From the NCBI GenBank assembly GCA_001247695.2, contig LGRX02035296.1:1-64000 (forward strand): 64,000 nucleotides of DNA, read 5' to 3'. The number at the start of each line of letters is the position of its first letter. Position 1 is the first letter of the stretch. The notes beneath the pieces were generated by a model. The model was not told where the DNA came from. It made no database searches and saw nothing but the letters and a program-made list of their open reading frames with translations. The DNA is from Cymbomonas tetramitiformis (lineage: Eukaryota; Chlorophyta; Pyramimonadophyceae; Pyramimonadales; Pyramimonadaceae). Positions 54,192-63,756 of this stretch are shown one piece after another. Both the position numbers and the translations under genes were made by a program.

Positions 54192-56252
54192 CTAGCCCTG
54201 CGCGGCTGAAGGGCACACTTCAGTCTCCTGACTGCAGATGGAAGCTGTGGGGGAACCCAGGTCTATGACTGTACGGTGCTCGGGCCGCTGGGCAAAGTTG
54301 ACCTCCAAGCCTCTGGATTGCAATCCACTGAACGTGTTGCCGGCGACGACCTCATTCGCTGGCTGTGAGTGCGTGTCATGGCGACCATCGGGACTGGCGT
54401 CGCCGGAGGTGCTCTGCCCCATTCTCACGGAGGGACATGATCGGCCCTGCATCTCCCTCAAGGTCTCTTCGTGCCTCCTAATGATCTCAGTCCTCTCCGC
54501 GATACTGGCGTCAAACCGCGCGATTGCGGCGCGAAACAAACCTGCTGCTGTGTCGTCGACCCCCACGCTGTGCACTACGTCATGCCTCTCCGAAGCAGAG
54601 TGCTCTGACGGTGGCGACGGTGTCGGCGTGCGGTGCGGGTCGGGAACCGTGTGATCACCACACGCAAGGTTGGGCGAGCGCCCCGAGGCGCTGTCAACCT
54701 CCTCATCGCCTCCCTCCTGTCTGTGAAGGGAGTCGTCGTCTTCTTCGGATTGGCCTGGGATGGTTGATGGTGGTGCCTCCGAGGTCGTTGGAGTAATCCC
54801 CTCTGCGGTTGTGTCCACGTTGTTCATTCAGGAACTCGCTACGCAGCAGGGTGCGCAACTCAGTTCGTCGCGTCTCCTCGGCTCGCATCGCAGGCCCCAC
54901 GAGAGCTGCGAGCGCAGACAGCGGAGCCCTGTGCATCACTGCCGACCTGTCCCATGTCACCCAACAGCACTGCTCAAACTTGCGTGTCCTAGCGGAGAGG
55001 TACTCTGAGGTGAACACGACGCCGTAGGAGCCCCGTGTGTGATAGTAGCCATGATCCTCACAGAGGTAGTACACGGCCTTGGAACGGGGAGTGGCTCTCG
55101 TCTTGAGGACTCGCAGGGTGCCTTGCTGCGGACCATCGACCAGGTGGCTCTTGGCTATCTTCACCAGGTCCTCGCCCGTGCCGAGGTCCGCCACGTGCAT
55201 CCGAATGGTGCCCAGGAGTACACCAGTACAGCCTCTTGACTGCCCCCCCAGCGGCAAGTACTCACCCCGCTGTCCCACTGCCGCAGAGGAGGCGTAGCGG
55301 TGCATCAGCTTGCTGCTGAGCTCGCATGTGTGCAGTCCTCTTCCACGTTCCGCATAGGGCTTTCCTAGCTGGAACTGCATCTGACCCTTGAAGCACCGGT
55401 AGGGAACGAGGAAGACAGTCTGTCCGTCTAGTTCTACGAACTCTGCGATCTGACTCGGGTTTAGCCAGGCGGACTCCTGAGTGGTGTTCTCGCTGTTGGT
55501 GTCCGACTCAGGTTCGTAGGTGCCCTGGAACACTGATACTCCCGGCTCTGAGGGTCAAAGTCCCCATTGGGCCACGTCTGATGCCTCAGCCGTAGCGGGG
55601 CTGTTGCTGGTGGCGGTATAGAACCAGATGGCCCTGCACTGTCCCCCCTCAGTGGCTTGCCTGTGGAAACTGGTGGTGGGAGCGCTGATGCATGGCCAGA
55701 TGGCCCCGCGTCATCCCTCCTGACGGTCTTGTGCTTGGGGGCTGGCGGCTGAGGTGGCGGCGCGCGTCTAGCTTCGTAGGTGTTGAGCTCGTCACGTGCT
55801 TCACCTTCTGTCTTACATGCGGAGAGCATCACTCTGCCCTCTCCCAAGCGCAGGAACTCCTGGGCGGCGGCGTTGGTGTTGAACACCTCACCATCTCACC
55901 CTTCTCCATCCGTTACCGGGTAGAACTTTTCCACCTTGCACGTCACATCTGTCAGTGTCAACCACGGAATGGCTTGCTTACCAGCCACCACCTCGTCGTA
56001 CTTCACCTTCAAGCGCGCTCGGAGGTTGGCAATGTCCACCTTCTGGACGTACTTCAGGGGCTGGTACCGCCAGCGCTGGTCCTTCTCGTAGTAGAAAGGC
56101 AGCTGGAACTCGCCAGTCACCCTGCCCATGGGGCTCATGCTGAGTTGCTGACGCTGCCAGCCATGGTGTGACGCACCATCATCTCCATAAGCTCCCATTG
56201 CACGCGAGTCTTCTCGCTGAACACGCAGAACTGGTGCACCCTCCTGTCCCAC
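54192..56252 (-). pseudogene. Gypsy linker region between protease and RT (several frames)
   Basis: Four overlapping minus-strand ORFs (56252-55896, 55886-55461, 55533-54703, 54827-54192) appear to be one linker broken by frameshifts. Visible elements are a Pro-rich segment (RRAPPPQPPAPKHK), a moderately conserved-looking block with YYLCEDHGYYHTRGSYGVVF and CCWVTWDRSAVMH, and a C-terminal coiled-coil segment (ERTEIIRRHEETLREMQGR). I recognise no domain. The YYLCEDHG...W block may be a chromatin-reader-like or BAH-like fold, but this is a guess. Confidence 0.5.
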
Positions 56253-58186
56253 ATGAGGGTGCCAGTGACGACTCCTGTGGGGTACACCTGTTGCGCGCTG
56301 AGGGCCTCCTGGACGTCCGCCATGGTGTACCGCCCGGCGTCTCGATGGGCTTGGCAGTCAGGAAGCGCAACCTGGTCGCTATCCTTCCTCCACCTCGCGC
56401 GCGTGACCCAGGTATCTGAGGCCACCTTGGTCTCCTTGCTGACCTTCTGGTCCACCAGCGTGAAGTCGGGCCACAGCAGCTCCGTCTCCAGGACGTCCTT
56501 CTCTTCCCCGCAGCGTGCGAACGTGACGCGCACGAAGCCCGCCTCGAGCCTGATCTCTCCGTTCTCGTCACTGAGTCTGCACAAACGAGCATAGCCGGTG
56601 CGGTCGATAAACAGGCGCTGCTGAGACCAGCTGCCCTCCTTGTTCTCACCGCCCCATGGGTTCACCGCCATGCCCATCCACGGTTGCGTGCTGGCCAAGA
56701 CGTACTCTGAGTCGCTCCCAGCCTCCTGCTCCTGCGTCAGATCTGGGTAACGGGGGTCGGTCTGGGTCGCCGTCAGCCTTGTTGGCGTGATGGGCGTCAC
56801 GTTCACTGGCTCCTCAGAATCGGCCCACTCGCTTCTGGTTGCCACATTAGCCTCTCGTTGACTGCACGTCGTTGCTTGCAGCAGATTCAACACCTGGTCT
56901 GTCACGGATGTGCCAGGCGCAGGAGGTTTGAACCTGAGGCTCTCAGCATGTAAGCTGACTCGTCCAGTGAGTTCGGCTTGCATCAGTGAGCTGGGTCGCA
57001 ATGCTCCTGCTTCCACCATGGACTGGCAACGCGCGTCGAGCATCTCTCGCTCCTCCTTGTTGAATCTCTTCAGCCTGAGCTCCTCCAGGAACGACTCCAG
57101 GAGCTGAGCTAGTTCAGGATGTCCTCGCGAGAACGCACATCGTTCTCCTGAGAGGGCCAGGCGGTCCTCTCCTACCGACTCAGCAAGCGCAATCTCTTGT
57201 CGTGGCGGAGCGCGGTCGTCGAAGATCTCCGTCGCCAGGCACACCCTGGGGTCCTCGTTCCGCTTGCACCTCACGTCGGCGGGCGGCGTCAGCTCGATCA
57301 GTGGCAGCGTGACTTTCTCCCTCATGCCCAACGACACCGCGGCCTCAGAGGTGGCGATACCTCGGTAAAGGTCGATGGTGAGCTTCAACGCGTTCTTCAG
57401 GGGCCCTGTGCCCACCAGGAAGTCCCACGTGGTGTCATTGGTGAACGTGACGAAGGCGTGAAGGCGATGCAGCGTCATGTAGGGAGTGCCTGCGGCGAGA
57501 ATGACGTCCACGTAGCAGTACTTGGTGAACTCTGCGGGGCTGCCGTCGCACCTGGCCACCCTGGCCCCTGTTTCTGCATCAAAGATGGTCAGACCAAGCT
57601 GGTTGACCGTTCTGATGGGGATGATGTTGCAGTTGGCCCCAGTGTCTAAAAGTAGGGCCTTGTATAACACGAGCAACCCGCCAGAGGCCACAAGGGCCAT
57701 CCCTTGCGCAAGAGTCTCGTTCAGAAGCTTGCACACGGGCTGAACCTGTGTCATGGCTGTGAGCTGCTCCTCTGTGAGGCCACTGAGCATCTTCTTTTTC
57801 AGCAACTCGTAGGCCTTGGTCTCCATGGTCCCCGCGTGTAGCTCGCCCCTCCCACTGAAGTCCGTCACTCCGAACTTGTCCTGGATCGTAGCTGCCGCTG
57901 CGGTGACGCGCACTGTGACCCTTTCTTTCCTAGGCTGATCCACCATGTCCTCAGGCATCTCGTCCAAAGGGATCTCCTCCTCGTCGCTGTCATCACCAGA
58001 TTCCATCCCCGGGCAGTCATCACCTTCGTCGTCACTGTCATCACCAGACTCCATCCCCGGGCAGTCATCATCTTCGTCGTCATCACCATCACCTTCGCCG
58101 CAGCTCTGGCGTTCGTCGATGTCTGCTGCTAAGGCTGCTGGCATGGGGAGCTGACCGGCCTCGGCCAGCTCTACCAAAGTCTCCAC
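56135..58186 (-). CDS. Gypsy aspartic protease ORF
   Basis: 683 residues. The N-terminus is very acidic, with a tandem repeat (DDCPGMESGDDSD twice). Near residue 180 is the retropepsin motif LLLDTGANCNIIPIRTVNQL, with the catalytic Asp in DTGA, followed by a typical flap-like region and ILAAGTPYMTLHRLHAF. It would cleave the element's polyprotein. The remaining 450 residues show no clear domain. The ORF starts 53 bases after the gag stop in a different frame, so gag-pol expression may need a frameshift or re-initiation. The frame is open throughout. Confidence 0.8.
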   Translation of the reverse strand: METLVELAEAGQLPMPAALAADIDERQSCGEGDGDDDEDDDCPGMESGDDSDDEGDDCPGMESGDDSDEEEIPLDEMPEDMVDQPRKERVTVRVTAAAATIQDKFGVTDFSGRGELHAGTMETKAYELLKKKMLSGLTEEQLTAMTQVQPVCKLLNETLAQGMALVASGGLLVLYKALLLDTGANCNIIPIRTVNQLGLTIFDAETGARVARCDGSPAEFTKYCYVDVILAAGTPYMTLHRLHAFVTFTNDTTWDFLVGTGPLKNALKLTIDLYRGIATSEAAVSLGMREKVTLPLIELTPPADVRCKRNEDPRVCLATEIFDDRAPPRQEIALAESVGEDRLALSGERCAFSRGHPELAQLLESFLEELRLKRFNKEEREMLDARCQSMVEAGALRPSSLMQAELTGRVSLHAESLRFKPPAPGTSVTDQVLNLLQATTCSQREANVATRSEWADSEEPVNVTPITPTRLTATQTDPRYPDLTQEQEAGSDSEYVLASTQPWMGMAVNPWGGENKEGSWSQQRLFIDRTGYARLCRLSDENGEIRLEAGFVRVTFARCGEEKDVLETELLWPDFTLVDQKVSKETKVASDTWVTRARWRKDSDQVALPDCQAHRDAGRYTMADVQEALSAQQVYPTGVVTGTLMWDRRVHQFCVFSEKTRVQWELMEMMVRHTMAGSVSNSA

Positions 58187-58238
58187 ACCCCTGGGGGCTG
58201 TTATCCTACCCTCCGCTACGAGCCCAGCAGCCAGCTTA

Positions 58239-60152
58239 CTACGGAAGGCTGCGCCCAGGCTCTTGCTTGATCACAGAGGCCATGAGCTGTACCTTCCTCT
58301 GCATCTCGTCCGCTGCTGGCGCCAATGGCAACTGCGCTTCGGCCTCGTATTCTTCGGGTGTCTTAACCGGGAACCCCCTCATGTGCTGAGTGCTGCCCAG
58401 CGCTACTGCCGGTGCAGCCATGACTTCGGGCTCGTCCTCCGTATTCAGTGCTTCGGGGAGTCCCCCCAAGCCTAAGGTGTTGAGCGCGTCAGAGAGCACC
58501 TCCTCGCCCATCTCTTCAGCCAGCGCTGAGAGCACGCTGGGTGAGGAGCCGGATGGCAGCCCTGGTCCAGTGATCTCACGGTGGTTCACCTCGTGCGTGC
58601 CCGAGATGCACACCTCCCTTTCCGCGACGTTCGAGGCGACCAGCTCCTCGTCTGAACCCTCGTCCTCGGAGAGCACCTGGGACTTCACACTGCCAGCACG
58701 ACTGGCAGTCCTCCGGGCAGCCACCATGCCCTGGTACTCCGCCTTCAGTGAGTCCGCTTTACCAGCTGGGTTCTTCTGCTTGTCCGCTGGCGGTGGCTTG
58801 GCCCGGTACTTGTCCTTCTCCTCGTTGGACAACTGCTGCCAGTCGGTTACCAGGATGCCCCACTCGGAGTTCTTGAAGCGGTTCTTCAGGTTGTACATCC
58901 GTATGGTGGCGTTCTCGGCATCCCACCACTTGCTGGACCCGAGCCTGCTCTCGTGATATCCCGCTGGCAACTTGACGTGCTTGTATCCACTCTTGCACTG
59001 CTCGGGGCTGGACTCATGCCAGCCTCCTCCGAAGCAACGCAAGCACTTGGGCTTGTCGTTCGTACGACTGCCCTCAGCTGGCGGAGGTGTGTTGTTGTAC
59101 GTAGGCTTATTGGCTCTTTCCGCGACATTCACCTCCTTCTTCATCTTCTTAGAAGGCGAAGCGTCCGCCTTCTTGCTGCTCTCAGGATCGCCGGCCTGTC
59201 CGTCCACGGCTGGCTCTATCCTCCTGATCGAGTTTTTTATGGCCTTGAGGTCGAGGCCATGTTGTCGGGCTTCCCAGGTGGAATACTGGCAGCCGCATCG
59301 CCTCGTGATCTCCTGCAGGAATGTGAGGATCCAGGACTCGGCGTCGTTTTTGAGCTTATCCTGAACCTCGACGATGGCCTCCAGGTTCTTCCAGGTCACC
59401 CGGTTGGGTGGCGGGTACTGAGCTCTCAGCTGCTCTTTTACCCGTGTCTGGAAGATCTTGATGCGGAGGTTCTCGACGCGATCCTCGATGAAGGTGCGCA
59501 AAGTCTCGTCGCTCACCACTTTCCCAGTGTTGAGCTGCATCTCCCTGCGTTGACACATTTTCATATATGTCAGCCCATCTTGCCCCAGTTCTTGGGGCTT
59601 CTGGGTCAGGAGATCAACTTTCTCCTGAGTCCCCTTCATCATGAACTTTCTGTCAAGCGCAGCAATGAACCCCCTGAGGGCGTAGAAGTACTGCGTGTCG
59701 TGGGTGCCATCTTGTCCCGTCAACCCCCTCAGCGAGGTTCCATTGGTTCTATACTCGTTGGAAACTTCCCCGTGAGCGTACTGGGCTGTTGCTGGCCTCG
59801 CGATTATCCACGTTGCGCCAGCGTTCATTTCATTAAAGGGGGGCCTAGCACATGGAATGGAACCCTCAAGTGGGCCGTGTACGCTGGTGTCCTTGAGCAC
59901 CCTACCCATGTTGGAAGCCACCACGCCCCCACTTTCATAATTCTCACACCACCAACTGTGCGCTGGTGAGTTCTTGCCATCTAAACACGTGGGGATGATG
60001 TCCCACAGTGTTTCCCAGTCAGGAGGTGTGTCCCTCAGAGCTTGCTTTTGCTCGTCAGAGAGACTGGTGGTCGTCACGGACCTGAGCCTCTTCCTGATGC
60101 TGGCGTTATGCTGGCGCCTGAAGTTTTCGCACACGAGGGAGAAGTCCCTCAA
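58239..60152 (-). CDS. Gypsy gag polyprotein
   Basis: 637 residues from ATG 60152. It contains a gag-like helical region (FYALRGFIAALDRKFMMKG, TYMKMCQRREMQLNTGKVVS, FIEDRVENLRIKIFQTRVKE, matching the retrotransposon-gag pattern), a lysine-rich basic segment (SKKADASPSKKMKKEV), and a zinc-knuckle-like motif CLRCFGGGWHESSPEQC near residue 370. After it come a Lys/Asp-rich part and an acidic tail. It forms the virus-like particle and packages the RNA in this family. The ORF is intact. Confidence 0.8.
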   Translation of the reverse strand: MRDFSLVCENFRRQHNASIRKRLRSVTTTSLSDEQKQALRDTPPDWETLWDIIPTCLDGKNSPAHSWWCENYESGGVVASNMGRVLKDTSVHGPLEGSIPCARPPFNEMNAGATWIIARPATAQYAHGEVSNEYRTNGTSLRGLTGQDGTHDTQYFYALRGFIAALDRKFMMKGTQEKVDLLTQKPQELGQDGLTYMKMCQRREMQLNTGKVVSDETLRTFIEDRVENLRIKIFQTRVKEQLRAQYPPPNRVTWKNLEAIVEVQDKLKNDAESWILTFLQEITRRCGCQYSTWEARQHGLDLKAIKNSIRRIEPAVDGQAGDPESSKKADASPSKKMKKEVNVAERANKPTYNNTPPPAEGSRTNDKPKCLRCFGGGWHESSPEQCKSGYKHVKLPAGYHESRLGSSKWWDAENATIRMYNLKNRFKNSEWGILVTDWQQLSNEEKDKYRAKPPPADKQKNPAGKADSLKAEYQGMVAARRTASRAGSVKSQVLSEDEGSDEELVASNVAEREVCISGTHEVNHREITGPGLPSGSSPSVLSALAEEMGEEVLSDALNTLGLGGLPEALNTEDEPEVMAAPAVALGSTQHMRGFPVKTPEEYEAEAQLPLAPAADEMQRKVQLMASVIKQEPGRSLP

Positions 60153-60439
60153 GAACTTCGGCCGGTCTTCTTCCTTACAGTAGTGCCCGTGTATGTGGGC
60201 ACAGTGCCGAGGGAAAGGCGAGTGGAATCGCCGTACTGTAGTCCATCTCTTCTTCGAATATCACCGTAGGCTCCCGGGCTTCGGCCTCGGGCTGTTCTCC
60301 GCCGGCTGCTGTTTGTTCTTCCAGCTCGTGAAAATGCTGGCTCACACGTGCCGCTCTCTGGGTACGTCTCTCGACTCGTTGCTGCTTCTGGAGGTCTGTA
60401 GTCGACTCCGTTGCTAATTTCTCAGTGGTGGGAAGGTGC

Positions 60440-60990
60440 CAAGGTGAAAGCCCTTTTCACTCCACACCTTTCAGCTTACCAGTACGGATAAATCCGCTCC
60501 TGGCCTCGCCTTCTAGTGCTTCGCTCTAAGCAGCAGTCACTGCAAGGCCATTCTCGCTCATTCCTGAGGTGACGAGTCTTGTGGGTGATGAGACCCCTGT
60601 TTCACTCCACCCTTTCAGATTTGCCAGCACGGATAACTCCGTTCCTGGTCTCACTGACCAGTGCTTCGCTCCATCAGGACACTGTCTCCCAGAATAGCCC
60701 GGAATGTCGTAATAAACGCTGTCGCAATAATAAACACCGAGACCCCCGTTTCGCTCTACGCCCTCAGGCTTACCAGTACGGATAAATCCGTTCCTGGCTT
60801 TACCATCCAGTGTTTCGCTCCATCAGGACATTGTCTCCCAGAATAGCCCAGAATATCATCATAAACACTGTCGCTGTGTCTCGGATGGCTGCTGAACCTC
60901 CAGTGTCACAACAGTCGGCTTCACTCAACCTCTTCCAAGCTTACCAGTACGGATAAATCCGTCCCTGGCCTAACCCTTCGGAGGCCTCGT
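60440..60990 (+). repeat. Degenerate tandem repeat, about 150-bp units
   Basis: Three to four imperfect units share TTTCAGCTTACCAGTACGGATAA-like, CGCTCCATCAGGACA and TCTCCCAGAATAGCCC. They lie upstream (minus-strand sense) of the gypsy gag, in what should be its 5' UTR or LTR. No LTR ends could be recognised. Confidence 0.7.
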
Positions 60991-61030
60991 TCTTCAGGAC
61001 TGCTGCTTCCACTAGAACAAGGTTTTTGCT

Positions 61031-61087
61031 TAAGTTTTCTTAAGTTTTCTTAAGTTTTCTTAAGTTTGCTTAAGTTTGCTTAAGTCG
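61031..61087 (+). repeat. 11-bp microsatellite (TTAAGTTTTC / TTAAGTTTGC)
   Basis: Six near-perfect head-to-tail copies of CTTAAGTTTT(C/G)-type units, each with a TTAA core. Confidence 0.9.
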
Positions 61088-61849
61088 GTATAAATCGGTA
61101 GAATTGTATACCCGATGACATAGGAATGTCACCAAGCCCGCTTCAGGAGGCCCCAGGGTTCACGCGAGAGCCCCAGAATGACTGGCGCGATGCCAGGAGA
61201 TATGACTCGAAGAGGCTAACTTGTGCAAGGGGCCAAGTTTTTTGTCGGACAGTCGACAATAAACATTTATACACGCTGTATCGGATAGGATCGGTCGTGG
61301 TATGTGCGTATAAACCGTGCGATGGGTGTTCGTGCGATGGACGCAGTCACGCAGACGGGCGATACGTCATGTCATCGATCGTGGCCTATGATGTGGTTCA
61401 AAATTTATATCCATATCGTTTATGAAATACTTCAAATTCGTTGCGACGTGACAAATGTCGAGAAGTTGCAATTTTCAGTTTTTATTTTGTAAAAGACTGC
61501 AGAATGCAGTTCTGACGCCAGCATTCAAGCACAAGTCCACAGAATGCACAACTTCGCAAGCAAAAGAATATCATATATCACAAATTGCTATATTATAACA
61601 ATGCTGTTTTCGCGGTCTGAGCAAGCACTTCCTTTTTCGGCACTCACTGTTACGAAGGCAAAACAAAAATGAGCGTCTGCCTCTCTCTGCTACGCCGCCC
61701 TACATATTACAGTTGCTACCTCCAAATCAGATGTAACACCCATCCGTACTTCCGTACCCTGTCATTGCTGTAACCGCTCGCGCGTATTGTGCTGCGCGTG
61801 TCATATGTTCGTCACAGGGACTACTGTCCCAGGTGTCGCAACCCGGCTA
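61088..61849. other. Unassigned spacer
   Basis: No gene, repeat or element end recognised in this 760-bp stretch. Short ORFs lack family features. Confidence 0.4.
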
Positions 61850-62225
61850 AGGTACACGACAAGCCGCGGTTTGTGACACAAATGATTTCCTTCAAACCCT
61901 CTTACAATAATTTTCAAAGACTTGCAATATAGGATGGGTTGGGAGCTGGGAATGTAAACTCCCGGCCCCCATCGAGACTCCAAGGAGGGGCCGTCCCCCT
62001 CCCCTCCCCACCCTCCCCGTCCCCCGCCCACCCCGGCCACCTTTCTCAACGTCTCCAAAACCCCCTGAATTCTTCGACTTCCCTCCCCACCACTCAGATT
62101 CAGCCACCCCTCCACTTACCCGGCCATGGCTGCTTCTCCATCTTCTAGAGTGTTTTGCCTAGCACTTAGCTTTTTCTCTAGATGTCACCCCGCTGCCAGG
62201 CGGGCTGAGCCCCTTTTTGTGGGCG
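61850..62225 (+). mobile_element. 3' fragment of a second LINE copy
   Basis: On the plus strand it matches the reverse complement of the LINE 3' end at 44440-44760. Shared blocks include ATTTTCAA.GACTTGCAATAT, CCGGCCATGGCTGCTTCTCC and GCACTTAGCTTTTTCTCTAG. Its 5' part is missing. The tail is cut off where the small LTR element (62226) begins, so the LTR element probably inserted into it. Confidence 0.8.
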
Positions 62226-62471
62226 TCACGGGGAAGCCGATTTCCCCCCCCATTGCATGGGGGCCTGCTTCTCCTTGCTTCACCCCTCACTGTGTGTGGC
62301 ATGTGTCACCCGTGACCGTGTCCCCGTCACGTTAGCCTTCCTATTTAGACAGTCCGTGTTTATGTCTAACTAGTTTTATGCTATTCCGTTCCGAGCACCC
62401 GGCACTGTGTTTTCTATGACTTTATCGTGCATATATATATATTATATACCCTCAGATCACTCTTTCCGTCA
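62226..62471 (+). repeat. 5' LTR of small LTR element copy 2
   Basis: Starts TCACGGGGAAGCCGATTTCC and ends CTTTCCGTCA, with a C/G-run hairpin near the start and (TA)n near the end. About 200 bases are nearly identical to 63757-63960. Confidence 0.85.
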
Positions 62472-62491
62472 GGTTATCGACCCACATCACG
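62472..62491 (+). promoter_or_regulatory. Primer-binding-like block of small LTR element copy 2
   Basis: GGTTATCGACCCACATCACG follows the LTR directly. It keeps the GGTTAT..ACCCA pattern related to the initiator tRNA-Met anticodon arm. Confidence 0.5.
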
Positions 62492-62699
62492 CTTTGTGGT
62501 GTTCGGTTTTGCTAGACTCGCTTTGGCTCATCGTCAATTCTACTCACTTCCCTCTCGCTTCCTTAACGGTTTGAGTGCATTTGCCTCATCCCAACTTCCC
62601 TCATCTCACTTCGTGTAGTTCCTACCGTCTGTGATTGGTTTTGCACGATCTCCCTCGGCCTAACTTCCCTCTTGTTCCTTCACCCTGGCCGGCTACTTC

Positions 62700-63074
62700 C
62701 TTCGGCGTCCTTCAACGCTCTGGCCAGCAGCGCTTCTGCCGCCGGAAAAATGACTTACCTTACGGCATTTTTGACGTGACCGCCGTGTTCCTCGTCAAAA
62801 ACTGACCCAATTTGACCCTTCCATCGCTCGATTTGGTTAATTTTACTAGGAGTTATCTTTCTCCACGTAAACTTACACACTCTGGCCAGCAGCACCTGAA
62901 CTGCAGGAAAACTGGCTTACTGTACGCCGTTTTTGACATTACCTCCGTTTTCCTCGTCAAATTCTACCCCGATTTGGCTTCTCCATCGCTTGATTTGGTT
63001 GATTTTTCGGGGAGTTGCCTTTACGCCTCGAAACCCTATCGACGCGCCTTCCAGATTTTGCAGCCGCGGGGATC
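62700..63074 (+). repeat. Leader of small LTR element copy 2 with a direct repeat
   Basis: Two copies of a roughly 165-bp segment (about 62717-62880 and 62881-63046) share CTCTGGCCAGCAGC, CTTAC.GTACG, GTTCCTCGTCAAA-like and TCCATCGCT.GATTTGGTT. The same segment occurs once in copy 1 at about 15627-15775. Confidence 0.8.
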
Positions 63075-63500
63075 ATGACCTCGCTGCACCAGCGTACGCG
63101 TATGGCCGCAGTTCGGTCTGCCCTTGACTCGCTTCGACGAGAACATCTTCCCTTTGACTGTGGTATGGTGGTGCCTGGTGGTGCTTACACACCAAGCACC
63201 AAACTCGAGTCCATCGCGTTCGCCATCAACAACGAGTGCTTTGACTCCTTCGACTTCGTCCCTCCACTCCCTTCGCCCTCGCCTTGCACCCCACCTCTTC
63301 ACCATCTAGTGGTGTGTGGTGATGTTGCCACGCCCACTTCGCCCCTCACCATCGTTCCTTTCGAGCCATTCCCAATGCGCTCAATCGCGCCCCCTTACCG
63401 CATTTTTCACCTTCCACCTCCCCACCCCCTTTTCATCGACGCATTCGCTCTGGTGGTGCCAGGCTACTTTTGGCTTTGGCACCGCACAGGAGTTGGTTGA
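63075..63500 (+). CDS. 141-residue orphan protein of the small LTR element
   Basis: ATG at 63075 (MTSLHQRTRMAAVRSALDSL) aligns with the ATG of copy 1. An in-frame ATG 60 bases upstream is possible. The protein has a basic N-terminus, MVVPGGAYTPSTK, a proline-rich middle (PPLPSPSPCTPPLHH) and a C-terminal FALVVPGYFWLWHRTGVG. There is no zinc knuckle or known domain. It keeps the same length and ends as the copy split by transposon A. Its function is unknown. As the only ORF of the element it may act in packaging. Confidence 0.65.
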   Translation: MTSLHQRTRMAAVRSALDSLRREHLPFDCGMVVPGGAYTPSTKLESIAFAINNECFDSFDFVPPLPSPSPCTPPLHHLVVCGDVATPTSPLTIVPFEPFPMRSIAPPYRIFHLPPPHPLFIDAFALVVPGYFWLWHRTGVG

Positions 63501-63756
63501 TTCGTCGTCTGGATGCCCCTCGACATCTTCGAGAACACCGCCGCCACCACTTAGTGCAAACACGGTCACATCGCAACCAACATGTTGAGTGAACCTCCTA
63601 GACTTAGCCACAATTCACTTGCAGAGTAGCGCCACACCTTGCTAGCTGTTAGCTGGAAAATGGTCCTCTGGACTCTGACATTAAGTGACATTGGGTTTAG
63701 GTTTTAGGGTTTGCTTGCTCTGGGATGGCCACTCACACCTTCGGGGTGAGGTGGTG

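Larger units (their letters stand above)
14641..60450 (-). mobile_element. Ty3/gypsy-type retrotransposon encoding a DNA cytosine methyltransferase, split by four insertions
   Basis: Minus-strand pieces lie in one colinear order: gag (60152-58239), protease (58186-56135), linker ORFs (56252-54192), RT part 1 (about 52800-52064), RT part 2 (44328-44132), RT end-RNase H-methyltransferase (31303-29695), methyltransferase end (29147-28768), integrase (28761-27057) and integrase C-terminus (14936-14671). Gaps are the LINE, the 12.8-kb CCCTAC element, a 547-bp TA element and the small LTR element. At each gap the coding sequence continues when the insertion and one target duplication are removed. 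Without the insertions the element spans roughly 13 kb. Its own LTRs were not identified; the right limit is an estimate. Several frameshifts indicate that it is no longer active. Confidence 0.85.

Noticed and set aside
61801..62115. Glycine/tryptophan-rich minus-strand ORF near 62 kb
   Set aside because: It is the antisense of LINE 3' UTR sequence found again at 44440-44760.
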